64,000 nt of DNA from NCBI GenBank assembly GCA_019044685.2, contig JAGTXX020000014.1:806001-870000 (forward strand), read 5' to 3'. The DNA comes from Nannochloris sp. 'desiccata'. Lineage: Eukaryota; Chlorophyta; Trebouxiophyceae; Chlorellales; Chlorellaceae. The translations under genes and the position numbers were made by a program. The number at the start of each line of letters is the position of its first letter. Positions within the stretch are counted from its first letter, which is position 1. Below are positions 11,180-19,745 of the stretch, one piece after another. The notes beneath the pieces were generated by a model, which saw only the letters and a program-made list of their open reading frames with translations, made no database searches and had not been told where the DNA came from.

Positions 11180-12544
11180 CTACACTGCCTGAGGATTCTT
11201 AAAAGTAGGCAAGTTGCCTTCATAAGGTGCAGAAGGCAGAGCCCCACCTCGCTGCAACAACCTGGGACCGGTTGGGGGCCCGTCATGATTTGGGCGGACA
11301 TCTTGATCGAAAATCGCAACAGGGATCGCCAAGGTAGCACAACAATTGGGTACATCTACAATACCCGCAACCCTACCCTCGCAAGGGCAGCAAGAAAGTA
11401 ACATATACACCTGCTCTTTACTATACCCAAATTTAGCCAAATAATCAATACAATTTAAAACCGCTCTTTTATAAGCAATTGAGGCATCCAAAAAATGTTG
11501 TTTGCCATTCTCATCGACGCTGATTCCTTCAAAAACAAGCCATTCGCTGTACCAGCGGGACCCATCTAATGGAGAGACTTCAAAAAGAGGCATGACGTGG
11601 AGGTCTGTAGGCCCCATCGGGGTCAAATATTTCTTCATGCCTCCTCGGATAATATCACACTTAAGGTCCAAAAAGCCAGACATTTCGATAGCACCACAGA
11701 AACTGACTTCACCATCACCTTGAGAAAAGTGGATATCACCCATGGACAGATTTGCGCCTTCAACAAAGACGGGAAAATAGACTTTGCATCCTTTGGTCAA
11801 ATTTTTGATGTCGCAGTTACCCCCATTTTCGCGGCCAGGGATGGTACGTGCTGCTTCTGCAGCGTAGTCTGCAAACTTGGGGTCATCTTTAGGGATAGTT
11901 CCCAGTAGTGCATTCTTGGGTTCAGGGACGCAAGCAAGAGGACGTGCGTGCAAGTGACTGCACAAGGTAAGTGAGCCCTCACCAGCGTCTACCAAACCAC
12001 GCTCTCTCTCGTTCCAAATATCCAGTAACTCTTTAGATGGAGCTGTCCCAATGAGACCAGGGTGGATCAACCCAGGAAATCTCACACCGGGAATGTGGCG
12101 AGAAGTACACCAGATTCCATCGAATTCCCAGATAGCTTTACAAGCATTTGGGAAATGTTCTGTGAGAAACCCACCACCGTTTTCTCTGTCAAAAATACCA
12201 GTAAAGCCCCATTCATCTCCTTTTAACGGGCCAATATCACAGATATTGACGACTAAAAGGTCACCAGGATGGGCAGGTTCTCCAGCTTCGTCGGTAATAG
12301 CAAACGGACCAGAAAGAAAGTGAGGCATGCTGAGATCAATGTTCTTCATATCTTCGGCAGAGTCATTGTCCTTGATTTGGCCACCAGTCCATTCCATGCA
12401 CTCTACACGGAAGAGTTGGTTGGTTTTCTGGGTGCTGACGGGAGGGATGGCATAATGCCATCGGTTGTGGCATGGTTTCTCTTGATCCCATGGAGCTTTT
12501 GTATAGTCCACGGTGAAGGCAGGGATGGGGGTGTTGGGAGCCAT
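11180..12544 (-). CDS. Formamidase / acetamidase (FmdA_AmdA family)
   Basis: 454 aa, single exon. The whole length matches the family: HNRWHYAIPP near the N-terminus, GGQIKDNDSAEDM, HFLSGPFAITDEAGEPAHPGDLLVV and FDGIWCTSRHIPGVRFPGLIHPGLIG. GDIHFSQGDGEVSFCGAIEMSG follows, then a cysteine-rich end, LLSCCPCEGRVAGIVDVPNCCATLAIP. Enzymes of this family hydrolyse formamide or short amides to the acid plus ammonia and are found in bacteria, fungi and plants. The length fits eukaryotic formamidases. No leader is present, so it is probably cytosolic. It heads away from the PsbS-like gene, 617 bp upstream. Confidence 0.93.
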   Translation of the reverse strand: MAPNTPIPAFTVDYTKAPWDQEKPCHNRWHYAIPPVSTQKTNQLFRVECMEWTGGQIKDNDSAEDMKNIDLSMPHFLSGPFAITDEAGEPAHPGDLLVVNICDIGPLKGDEWGFTGIFDRENGGGFLTEHFPNACKAIWEFDGIWCTSRHIPGVRFPGLIHPGLIGTAPSKELLDIWNERERGLVDAGEGSLTLCSHLHARPLACVPEPKNALLGTIPKDDPKFADYAAEAARTIPGRENGGNCDIKNLTKGCKVYFPVFVEGANLSMGDIHFSQGDGEVSFCGAIEMSGFLDLKCDIIRGGMKKYLTPMGPTDLHVMPLFEVSPLDGSRWYSEWLVFEGISVDENGKQHFLDASIAYKRAVLNCIDYLAKFGYSKEQVYMLLSCCPCEGRVAGIVDVPNCCATLAIPVAIFDQDVRPNHDGPPTGPRLLQRGGALPSAPYEGNLPTFKNPQAV

Positions 12545-13161
12545 AATGAGAATTAATTAGTAATTTTGCACTCTCTGCAAAAGTACAGTTGAGAAATACG
12601 TGCTTATGTTTTACTACATTGCCTACTGCATAATCAATCATCAGATCAAGAAGACTAGGGCAACCCAGAAACGTGAATTCGGGCATCAAAAGAACAGATC
12701 TCTGAGTAAGATGAGTACTATGTGTCCCAGAACGGCAATTATTACACACATATGGCTAGTAACAAGGCTCTGTACCCTGCATGCCCCCTCATCTGCTTAC
12801 CTAATCTTTGATAAAAATAAGTAGTCAACAGACAAAATTTTGCCTTTATCGACCTTGATGAAGCTTAGTTATTACAATTATTCTTTTAATTGCATCAATT
12901 TGGTCGAATTGGAGGGTTTTAAAGGCCAAAGCCCTAGCGTCCAGAAAAGACTCAAAATTGCCTCAGCTCCCTCGAGGAAGCTCAATCACACCTCCGCTTG
13001 TTGGGACAGCTGCAGGTGAAGCGGTCAAGAAGGAGGAATCAAGGCCTCTTCTACAGCATTTAAACGCTCATCTCCCCCACCCTCCAGCATAAATAAACAT
13101 TAGAAACGCCAAACTGCTGCCTTTCCAACCAATAAGTTTAGATTAACATCAATCAACCACG
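12545..13161. promoter_or_regulatory. Divergent promoter region, formamidase / PsbS-like
   Basis: 617 bp between two divergent starts. On the PsbS side an AT-rich ATAAATAAA (13089-13097) lies about 65 bp before the ATG and is a reasonable TATA-box or leader candidate. No gene is seen; the open frame at 12600-12824 has no recognisable translation. Confidence 0.4.
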
Positions 13162-13917
13162 ATGCAGACTACTATTCGTCTTAGTGCCCTCGGCGCTCCT
13201 CTCTCTTCCAAGGCTGCCATCAGCAGCACCTCTTCCCGCCGCTTCGCAGCTCCTTCTTTACCTTCTAAAACCCGATCTACCCTCCGTATCTCCGCTTTCA
13301 GAGAAGACGACAACAGACAAGTCTACAAGGTCCCCACTGCCGAGCAGAAGGTCCCTGCCTTCACCCGGCGTCGTGAGCGCACTGTCGGCCGTATTGCCAT
13401 GCTCGGTGTTGCCGCCATGTGGGCTGGTGAACAATTGACCGGCGCTGGACCTATCACGCAGCTCGGCTATGAAACTGGCGTAAGCCCCATGTTTGCTTAC
13501 GGCATCACCGCTTTGCTCGCAGCCTCCCAGCTTGTATTGGGGGTCAACCAGTTCAACCCCACCTGGAGCGAAGAGAACCAGAAGGACGTTAGCAAAAGAA
13601 CCAAGGGTCTCACTGGAATTACTGCCATTGAACCTGATGTTGAGGGCCGTATCAAGCCTACTCAGGAGCCAGGCAAATTTTTCCTGAGAAATGAACTCGT
13701 GCTCGGCAGATCTGCCATGCTTATTTTTGCTGGCGCTGCTGTCTTGGAGAAGGTATATGGAGGACAGTCTCCTTTGGCTCACTTTGGGTTGATTTCTCCT
13801 GGAGCTCCTCTTAGTATGGCTCCTCTTTGGCTCAAGTTGGGAATTACTGTCTTCAGTCTTGGAGGATTTGGTCTTTTCTCCGCCTTCAACACCAACAAAG
13901 ACTCTGATACCTACTAA
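13162..13917 (+). CDS. PsbS-like four-helix LHC-superfamily protein (photosystem II 22 kDa type)
   Basis: 251 aa, single exon. A Ser/Arg-rich plastid leader covers about residues 1-50. Two repeated halves follow, each with an LHC-type helix and a second hydrophobic helix. Half 1 has RERTVGRIAMLG, GEQLTGAGPITQLGYETGVSP and AYGITALLAASQLVLGV. Half 2 has NELVLGRSAMLIFAGAAVLEKVYGGQSPLAHFG and LWLKLGITVFSLGGFGLF. This four-helix duplication is the plan of PsbS, the thylakoid protein that senses lumen acidity and triggers energy-dependent quenching (qE). Half 1 keeps the L/YETG motif that I take to hold one pH-sensing glutamate. At the matching place in half 2 the sequence is GLISPG, with no acidic residue. 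It may be a divergent PsbS or another four-helix LHC-like protein. A downstream TGTAA (14133) fits poly(A) processing. Confidence 0.75.
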   Translation: MQTTIRLSALGAPLSSKAAISSTSSRRFAAPSLPSKTRSTLRISAFREDDNRQVYKVPTAEQKVPAFTRRRERTVGRIAMLGVAAMWAGEQLTGAGPITQLGYETGVSPMFAYGITALLAASQLVLGVNQFNPTWSEENQKDVSKRTKGLTGITAIEPDVEGRIKPTQEPGKFFLRNELVLGRSAMLIFAGAAVLEKVYGGQSPLAHFGLISPGAPLSMAPLWLKLGITVFSLGGFGLFSAFNTNKDSDTY

Positions 13918-14256
13918 GTTGGGAGCAGAATCAGCGAATTAGCGCATTTATGATATTCATCTGCGCATCTTCTCGTGTTTAAATCTTGAATCTTAGCGAA
14001 TTGTTTTTGCATTTGTTTCTGCACTTTTTTGATCTCAAATTTTTGTATAGCTTTCCTTCTTCCGTTTTTCTCTCTCTAGTTCACTCTTCCCGTGTCTGAG
14101 AAGATTACATATGTTTGTAGAATGTATGATTGTGTAAATGTACCAAATTCAAATGATAATCAAGACAGAATTTCATTAATATAACATAAATAATCAACTG
14201 GTCGGGCAGCGATGGCAGCAACAGTGGTCTTCTTTTAAAAAAAACTAAACTACTCT
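13918..14256. other. Convergent 3' flank, PsbS-like and PAP2 genes
   Basis: 339 bp of T-rich sequence with a TGTAA at 14133-14137 serving the plus-strand PsbS-like gene. No gene is seen. Confidence 0.5.
14133..14137 (+). promoter_or_regulatory. TGTAA poly(A) signal candidate, PsbS-like gene
   Basis: TGTAA in the T-rich 3' flank, 216 nt past the stop. UGUAA is the established chlorophyte poly(A) signal. Confidence 0.5.
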
Positions 14257-15370
14257 CTATACTTGATTAAGGGAATCGTTGTTAAATCCATTCCCAGTTG
14301 AAGATCTTCTAGGCAGTAGCCCTCTCCCACTATTGCCACTACCATTGCTGCTAATACTAGTAAAGCCTAAAGAGGGACCACCACCGCCGCCACCTGCGCC
14401 AATCGCTGTGGCCAACATATTATTTGAAGGATTTAATCCTACTATTAAGTTTCCAGCATTTGGGCTCATTACCCCCGCATACGCTGTTCTATAAAACAAC
14501 CACGCCATAAAAAATCCTAAGCTGAACCCGACAACCACATCTGCAAAAAAAGAAAAAGTACAAAAAGAAGCTTAATTCAGTTTGTATCTGGAGAGAGCGA
14601 CCAAAATCGATGACGGCAGATTGAACAGAGAGATTAAAATAAATAATAAAACAAACAAACCAACCTTCCCAATGGTGCCAGTAGTCTTGCATTCTACTAC
14701 ATCCTATCCATATACTTCCTCCCAAAGGTAAAAGAGAGAGCACAAGATGAAAGGGCCCACCGCCGTTGCTGTTTCCAACAAAACATCCCGTTTTACCAAG
14801 TAAAAAGAAAGTAGCGTAGGCTAATCCAGAGGTAGACCAGGCCGTATGCCCACTCGGGAAGCTTTTCATACCCTCCAAAGGGTTGATTGCAGCATCATTA
14901 CAGCGGGGACGGCCGTCTGGTTCAAAGACAGGGATGCCTCCATCTGGCCAACATCGAGCAACAAAATGAGGTCGAAAGCGGCCGACATTCACTTTAATAA
15001 AATTAGTCGTCATGCCGGTGGTCATGACGCAGCCTAGAGCAGAGACGAGCGCGAAATGGGCTTCTAAAATTGAGATTTGGCCCAGAAGAAGAGCAGCAAA
15101 AATCAGCCCAAGCGGGGCAAGGATACTAATGGCGGGGACCATCCATGGAGATACGGTGTTGCGGCGGAGCGGGTAGCTATACTTCCATATTTCGTTATCA
15201 CTTTCACTGTAGAGGACATGCCTATACGGATCAAGATTCTCTGAAAATATTAAAACTAGTAAGAGAATCGCTAGGCCGATATACTGACGCCAAAAAATTC
15301 GAAAGATGTGCGACCACCGGGCGGGGAGAATGACAGGCTTGCTACCTGCTCCTTGGTCGGAAGAAGCCAT
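14257..15370 (-). CDS. Lipid phosphate phosphatase (PAP2 superfamily membrane enzyme)
   Basis: Exon 1 (15370-14665) and exon 2 (14540-14257) join in phase 1 over a 124-nt intron; 329 aa. The three catalytic motifs are complete: K-x6-RP in KVNVGRFRP, FPSGHT, and SR-x5-H-x3-D in SRMQDYWHHWED. The last motif is rebuilt exactly by the splice. About six hydrophobic helices surround them, beginning with IGLAILLLVLIF and ending with VVVGFSLGFFMAWLFY. Plant and animal LPPs dephosphorylate phosphatidic acid or diacylglycerol pyrophosphate at ER or plasma membranes. The tail is Gly/Ser/Asn-rich and probably cytosolic. Confidence 0.93.
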
Positions 15371-15918
15371 TTACCTGTCTCCTGGTCCTTTATCAGAAGA
15401 AGACATCAAATGATTTGATAAATGTTGGTTTGAATAGATGGAGGAAATAAGTTCTAAATATAAATAATTTCAAAACTGATCAAAATGTCAACTGTGGCAA
15501 TAAAATTTCAATCTTTTTGTGGAGGTATAAATACACAGCGAGTATAATTGATGATATGCACGTGGATATGACTAATGAAATAGCAGAAATAACCCCCCAA
15601 ATACTGGTAAGCAGAGTCATTCACCCTTTCCAGGCAACTTGCTTGAAGCTAAAAAAGCAAATCTTTTGGAACGTCTAAGACGTCGTCTTCGCAGCTTCGA
15701 CCCATTCTCAAAGAACCCACTTCTGTATAATGCCCTTACCTTAATAATTCATAGCACATTTTACTTTTAGATATATATTACAGTCTAATCTTGCTGTGAG
15801 AAAGCTGCAGAAGCTTTATTGCTCGATTATTGAGAACCTTAGTGGCATTAGCATCAACCATTAAATATAGTTTTTCGCCGCGTTAATCTCATTTGAACCA
15901 ATAAGGGCCAGATAAAAT
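15371..15918. other. Divergent intergenic region, PAP2 / unknown plastid protein
   Basis: 548 bp between two divergent starts, AT-rich toward 15450-15560. No gene or distinct motif is recognised. Confidence 0.4.
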
Positions 15919-16680
15919 ATGCGAGCTGTCCCAATAGCCTATAAAACCAGCCTTGCGGCTGCTCCTTTAAGCATTCGCGTTAAAATTAGTCCGGTGGCTG
16001 TCCAGCATCGAGAATTTTCCCCTTCTTTACAAGCACCCAAGGCTCCCCGCCTCCGGCGAGTCTGCTATGCAAATAAATTAGAGAGCATAGAATCGAAGCC
16101 TCAATTGGAAGAAGAGGAACACGGTCCTTTTCATTCTGTCAGCCAGGTGGCTGGATTAGCCCTTAAATTTGTTTTTGACGCGTGGAGTTTAATCCAAAAA
16201 CTAGTAGAGCTCGTTCAACGTGTCCGTTTAGCTGCTGCTGCCATCCAGGCATCTTCAGAATCCCGCTCTGTAGAAGGGGAACATACCTCAGCTTCAACCG
16301 TGAGCGCTGCATCCTCGACCTCGGCAGCTCCCCTCCAGCTTCTCTCTGCAGCAACCCTAGGCGCTGTTACCCACCTTCGCCAGACTCTCACTGACGATTC
16401 TGGAACTTTAGAAGCGAAATGGCGTGCATTGGAATCTACTGCTCGCCAGCAAATGGGCGGTCTCTTCACTGTGACAAGAGCTTCTGCTGAGGCTCTCGAC
16501 AAGCTGCAAGCCTCCTCAGGAGATGCTGCAGAACGTTTATGGAACCAGCAATCAGCTGCAGCTGTAGTTGAGGAGGAAGAAGCACTCAAACGCCAGGTAT
16601 TCTCCCAAGTTTTCGCTGAATTGAATGCCCAGGCCAAGAGAGATGGTAACAACTTTGTCGGCTATTCTGCCGCTTATTAA
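15919..16680 (+). CDS. Unknown protein with plastid-type leader and Ala-rich helices
   Basis: 253 aa, single exon, family not recognised. Residues 1-55 are Ala/Arg/Ser/Pro-rich and poor in acid (MRAVPIAYKTSLAAAPLS...), typical of a transit peptide. Next come an acidic stretch (QLEEEEHG) and a hydrophobic helix, VAGLALKFVFDAWSLIQKLVELV (about 77-100). Ser/Ala-rich linkers follow, with helical segments that look able to form coiled coils or amphipathic helices (THLRQTLTDDSGTLEAKWRALEST). The C-terminus is polar and ends FVGYSAAY. Codon use is like its neighbours. It could be a plastid envelope, thylakoid or plastoglobule-associated protein, but that is inference only. Confidence 0.6.
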   Translation: MRAVPIAYKTSLAAAPLSIRVKISPVAVQHREFSPSLQAPKAPRLRRVCYANKLESIESKPQLEEEEHGPFHSVSQVAGLALKFVFDAWSLIQKLVELVQRVRLAAAAIQASSESRSVEGEHTSASTVSAASSTSAAPLQLLSAATLGAVTHLRQTLTDDSGTLEAKWRALESTARQQMGGLFTVTRASAEALDKLQASSGDAAERLWNQQSAAAVVEEEEALKRQVFSQVFAELNAQAKRDGNNFVGYSAAY

Positions 16681-17107
16681 TTTTAGACCTTGCTAAATGT
16701 TTCTCTTATTTCTTTTTTAGCTCATTTTCTACTAATCAAACAATTTTATTCAGTAGAGACACAATTGCCCTACCTGCGTACGCAGGAATGATATAGAACG
16801 TATGTACCCTCCCTCCTTCCTTATAAAACTGAACTCATTTACATTTTTTATTTCAACGTTGGGGAGTATTCTCTCTCTTTTTCCCACGTTGTCCAATATT
16901 CCTGTGGCAACTGCTTTTGCTTGCTTTGTTCTTTCAAAAGTAAACATATGTACTCTCCCTTTTCCTTTATTACTAGTACCTTCCATTTTATGTAAGAACT
17001 CTATTACAACATCGAAATAGAATACTCTCAACTTGAATCAAACATGTCGATAACTTGAAAAAACTTTAGGATTTTTTCTTCTTCTTCGCTCTCTTCTCTT
17101 TCCTCTT
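16681..17107. other. Convergent 3' flank, unknown gene and CCD gene
   Basis: 427 bp between converging genes. An overlapping pair of open frames (16802-17020 plus, 16750-17031 minus) is hydrophobic or low complexity and not convincing. Confidence 0.4.
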
Positions 17108-19460
17108 CTATTCCTCGGGGACGAAGCATCCATGGAATCCATTCGACAATCCATACGGCAACACTGCCCTTGCTATCTCACTAAAATCCTTGCCATCTAA
17201 CACCAACAATGCCGATTTTCCATCGGCTTGCATTATGACCGCCAGCACAACTCCATCGTCCTCTTCCACCGCCCCAGGTCTAGGTACAAACAACGGTTCC
17301 CAGCAGACCGCCCCTGCTTCATACCACATTTTCACCGTTCCATGCACCACATCAGCTTTCGTTAATGCATTCCAGCAATTGGATGGACGTTTGGCAGCGG
17401 CAGCGTACACAAACTGATGTTGCCGACCAGAAAATTTGTTATTGATGGCAGGAAGCTCGATGGCGTAGCCATGAGCTTCATCTGGGATTAATTTTTGAAG
17501 TAAAGAACCGTCGTTTAATACATTTTTATTTGCATTATACTCTTTAATATTAACTTTATCGCCTAAAAAAGTGCCATCTGGGGCATCCAAATCGATGACT
17601 AATCGCCTCATAACCGACACATCAATCTGTTTCCCACCTACAAGACCTGACCTGACGGTGTCTAATGACCAGTGTGCCATTAAACGAGGGTCTTTTGTCA
17701 TGCACCCATCTAAGTTAAGATACCTTCCAGAAGCAATTGGTGTTTTCGTAGTAGTCCCGTCGCTGCCAACATCAATGCCATCAGTGCTCCTACCAGGAAG
17801 ACCTTTGGTATCGCTTTCAAATGCATTGATCCAGTGGGTAGCTAAGAATGCAGGTGCACGGAAACTCTTGATGCGATTTAATCTTGGATGGATCTTTTTA
17901 TCGTTCTTATTTTCTAAATTAGTATCGAGCGGCACCACGTGAATCAAGGAGCCAGCAGAAGGGTCCCATCGAAATACTAAATACTCCCCACTATTCTCCC
18001 CAAATACCATGTTATCAATCCCATAAAAACAAGGATTTTGTACAATAACAGCGTAGTTATGGGAGACAGCGACTTGGTGGACCCAGGTAGGAGAGGAAGG
18101 GCGAAGGTATGGAATATGAGCGATGGCTTGACGACGGCTAGGATCTCCACCTGGGTTACGGTACAATGTCATGTGTGGAGGTCTCTGCACAGTACATAAA
18201 CAAAGTAAAATAATTTAGGAGTGTTAGTTTTAGTTGCAATAGATCGTTTGATTGGTTTCGTAATGAGAATATAAAAATAATAGGTTGAAAATAGAAGCGA
18301 AGAAAGACGCGAAGAAAAAAAGAAAAAGAAAACGTACAAAGAGGCGTGCCCCTGCATCTTTGGAGGCAACAGGCATAAAATCACACGCTAGATTAATTAC
18401 ATCTCCATTAGGTAAGGCGTGGGGGTGTGCTGTCTTGCCCAGGCCGGAAACTTGTTCCGAGTCAGCGTCACCTTCTTTTCTTTTTTCTCCTCCTCCTTGT
18501 CCTTCACCTTCAGTATATTCTACTCTCCCTAGAGTTTCTAGAGTATCTGGATCAATTCTATACGTACCAGAAAGCGTTTCTGTATGCGCAATAAGCTCTT
18601 TCTTACCACTCGCAGTCGTTGCTGCCCCCGGGAAAATTGAAATTAAAGCATTGTCGCCAAGATGCACCCCATGAACCAAGGCGCTGGCGCTCAAAGAAGC
18701 TATATATTTTAGCCTTTCCAGTGCAGTTCTTCTCACGCCAGACTTGTGACCTAAGGTCCAACGGACGTCACCACCTGCAGCACGCGCAGCGGCAAGGTAT
18801 GTGGTTTCAATAAATCGATGACTCACGACGACGCTGGGCCTGCTTTGCTCACTGCCACCATCTATTTTAAACCGCGCAATCATTGCACACCCGTCAAAAA
18901 ACAGCTGATGCCCCTTTGAAATGACCAGGACCGTTACGATATAGGGATCCTTTGAGCCAAAGAGGTATCTTCCCGTGGATGGGGAGGTGGAGCCCGTCGC
19001 ATCTGTCAACAGGAATTGTGCTGTACAGAGAATCTCGTGCTGCAGAGCTCGGCCAGGATTCTGTTGCTGCAGTGGAAGAATCGTGGAGCGTAGTTAAAGG
19101 ATATACATCCCATGAGTCACTATCGCTCGACGTGGCCAGAGCTGGTTCTATAGAGTAGGATCCTCGGACTGCATTTCTACTGTCTTCGTCTTGTTGTTGT
19201 TGTTGTTGTTGGTGGTGGTGCTTATTTTTACTTTCAGAGCTGTTAATTTCAGCTTTTACTGGGTACTCCGAGGGAGAGTTACTGCTTGCAGAGATGCGTA
19301 CGGGCCCTAACGGGGTTTCTCTGTGACTTTTCCTTATAGGATGCAGAAAATTACTCTTGTAATTTCTGGAAGAACAGTTGCAGCAGTGTCGAGACAAGGT
19401 GGTGGTTCCAAGCGCCTTCTTCGATCCAACTGCCCTTGGAGTCCCACTTGTGAACTTCAT
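17108..19460 (-). CDS. CCD8-like carotenoid cleavage dioxygenase, tandem copy B, with a one-base frameshift as sequenced
   Basis: Exon 1 (19460-18338) and exon 2 (18184-17108) join in phase 0 over a 153-nt intron (GTACGT donor, TGTGCAG acceptor); about 733 codons. A plastid-type leader and an H/Q-rich run (about residues 80-92) precede IHGKIPLWLKGSLYRNGPG. All four iron histidines are kept: KTAHPHALPNGD, WVHQVAVSHNY, FLATHWINAFE and NGFHGCFVP. HTETLSGTYRIDPDTLETLGRVEY and the end DGVVLAV-DGKSALLVLDGKDFSEIARAVLPYG resemble CCD8. Directly after RNGPGHFKG the frame shifts: one frame runs into a stop at 18894-18896, while the correct continuation (FFDGCAMIARFKIDGG) lies one base out. No intron can bridge this. 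It may be a sequencing error in the A6 (18896-18901) or C4 (18911-18914) run, or a real lesion. CCD8 enzymes make carlactone in land plants; the algal substrate is unknown. Confidence 0.82.
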
Positions 19461-19607
19461 TGTTTATTAATCTAATACAGACGAGTTTAAAGCATTTATG
19501 GAACTAATTAAGCTTGCTTCTTTCTGTCACCTACTTACAAAAACGTAAAAAATAAGTAAACTTCTGGCAGTAGCGGCCAGTAGCAGGGAAGAAGCTGGGT
19601 GAGTAGG

Positions 19608-19685
<78 letters not shown>

Positions 19686-19745
19686 TTACAATGTTAGTAT
19701 GTATATATTCTACAATCAAAAAAAGAATTACAAAATGCATCATAT
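19461..19745. other. Spacer between tandem CCD genes
   Basis: 285 bp: the promoter side of copy B and the 3' flank of copy A's gene, largely occupied by a GT microsatellite. TTACA at 19686-19690 (TGTAA on the minus strand) is a poly(A) signal candidate for the upstream CCD gene, 56 nt past its stop. Confidence 0.5.
19611..19680. repeat. (GT)n microsatellite
   Basis: About 70 bp of alternating TG with two interruptions (one TGTTTG and one TGTATG), between the tandem CCD genes. Long open frames through it are artefacts of the repeat. Confidence 0.95.

Noticed and set aside
13258..13782. 174-codon minus-strand frame antisense to the PsbS-like gene
   Set aside because: Shadow of a well-supported gene; the translation has no recognisable features.
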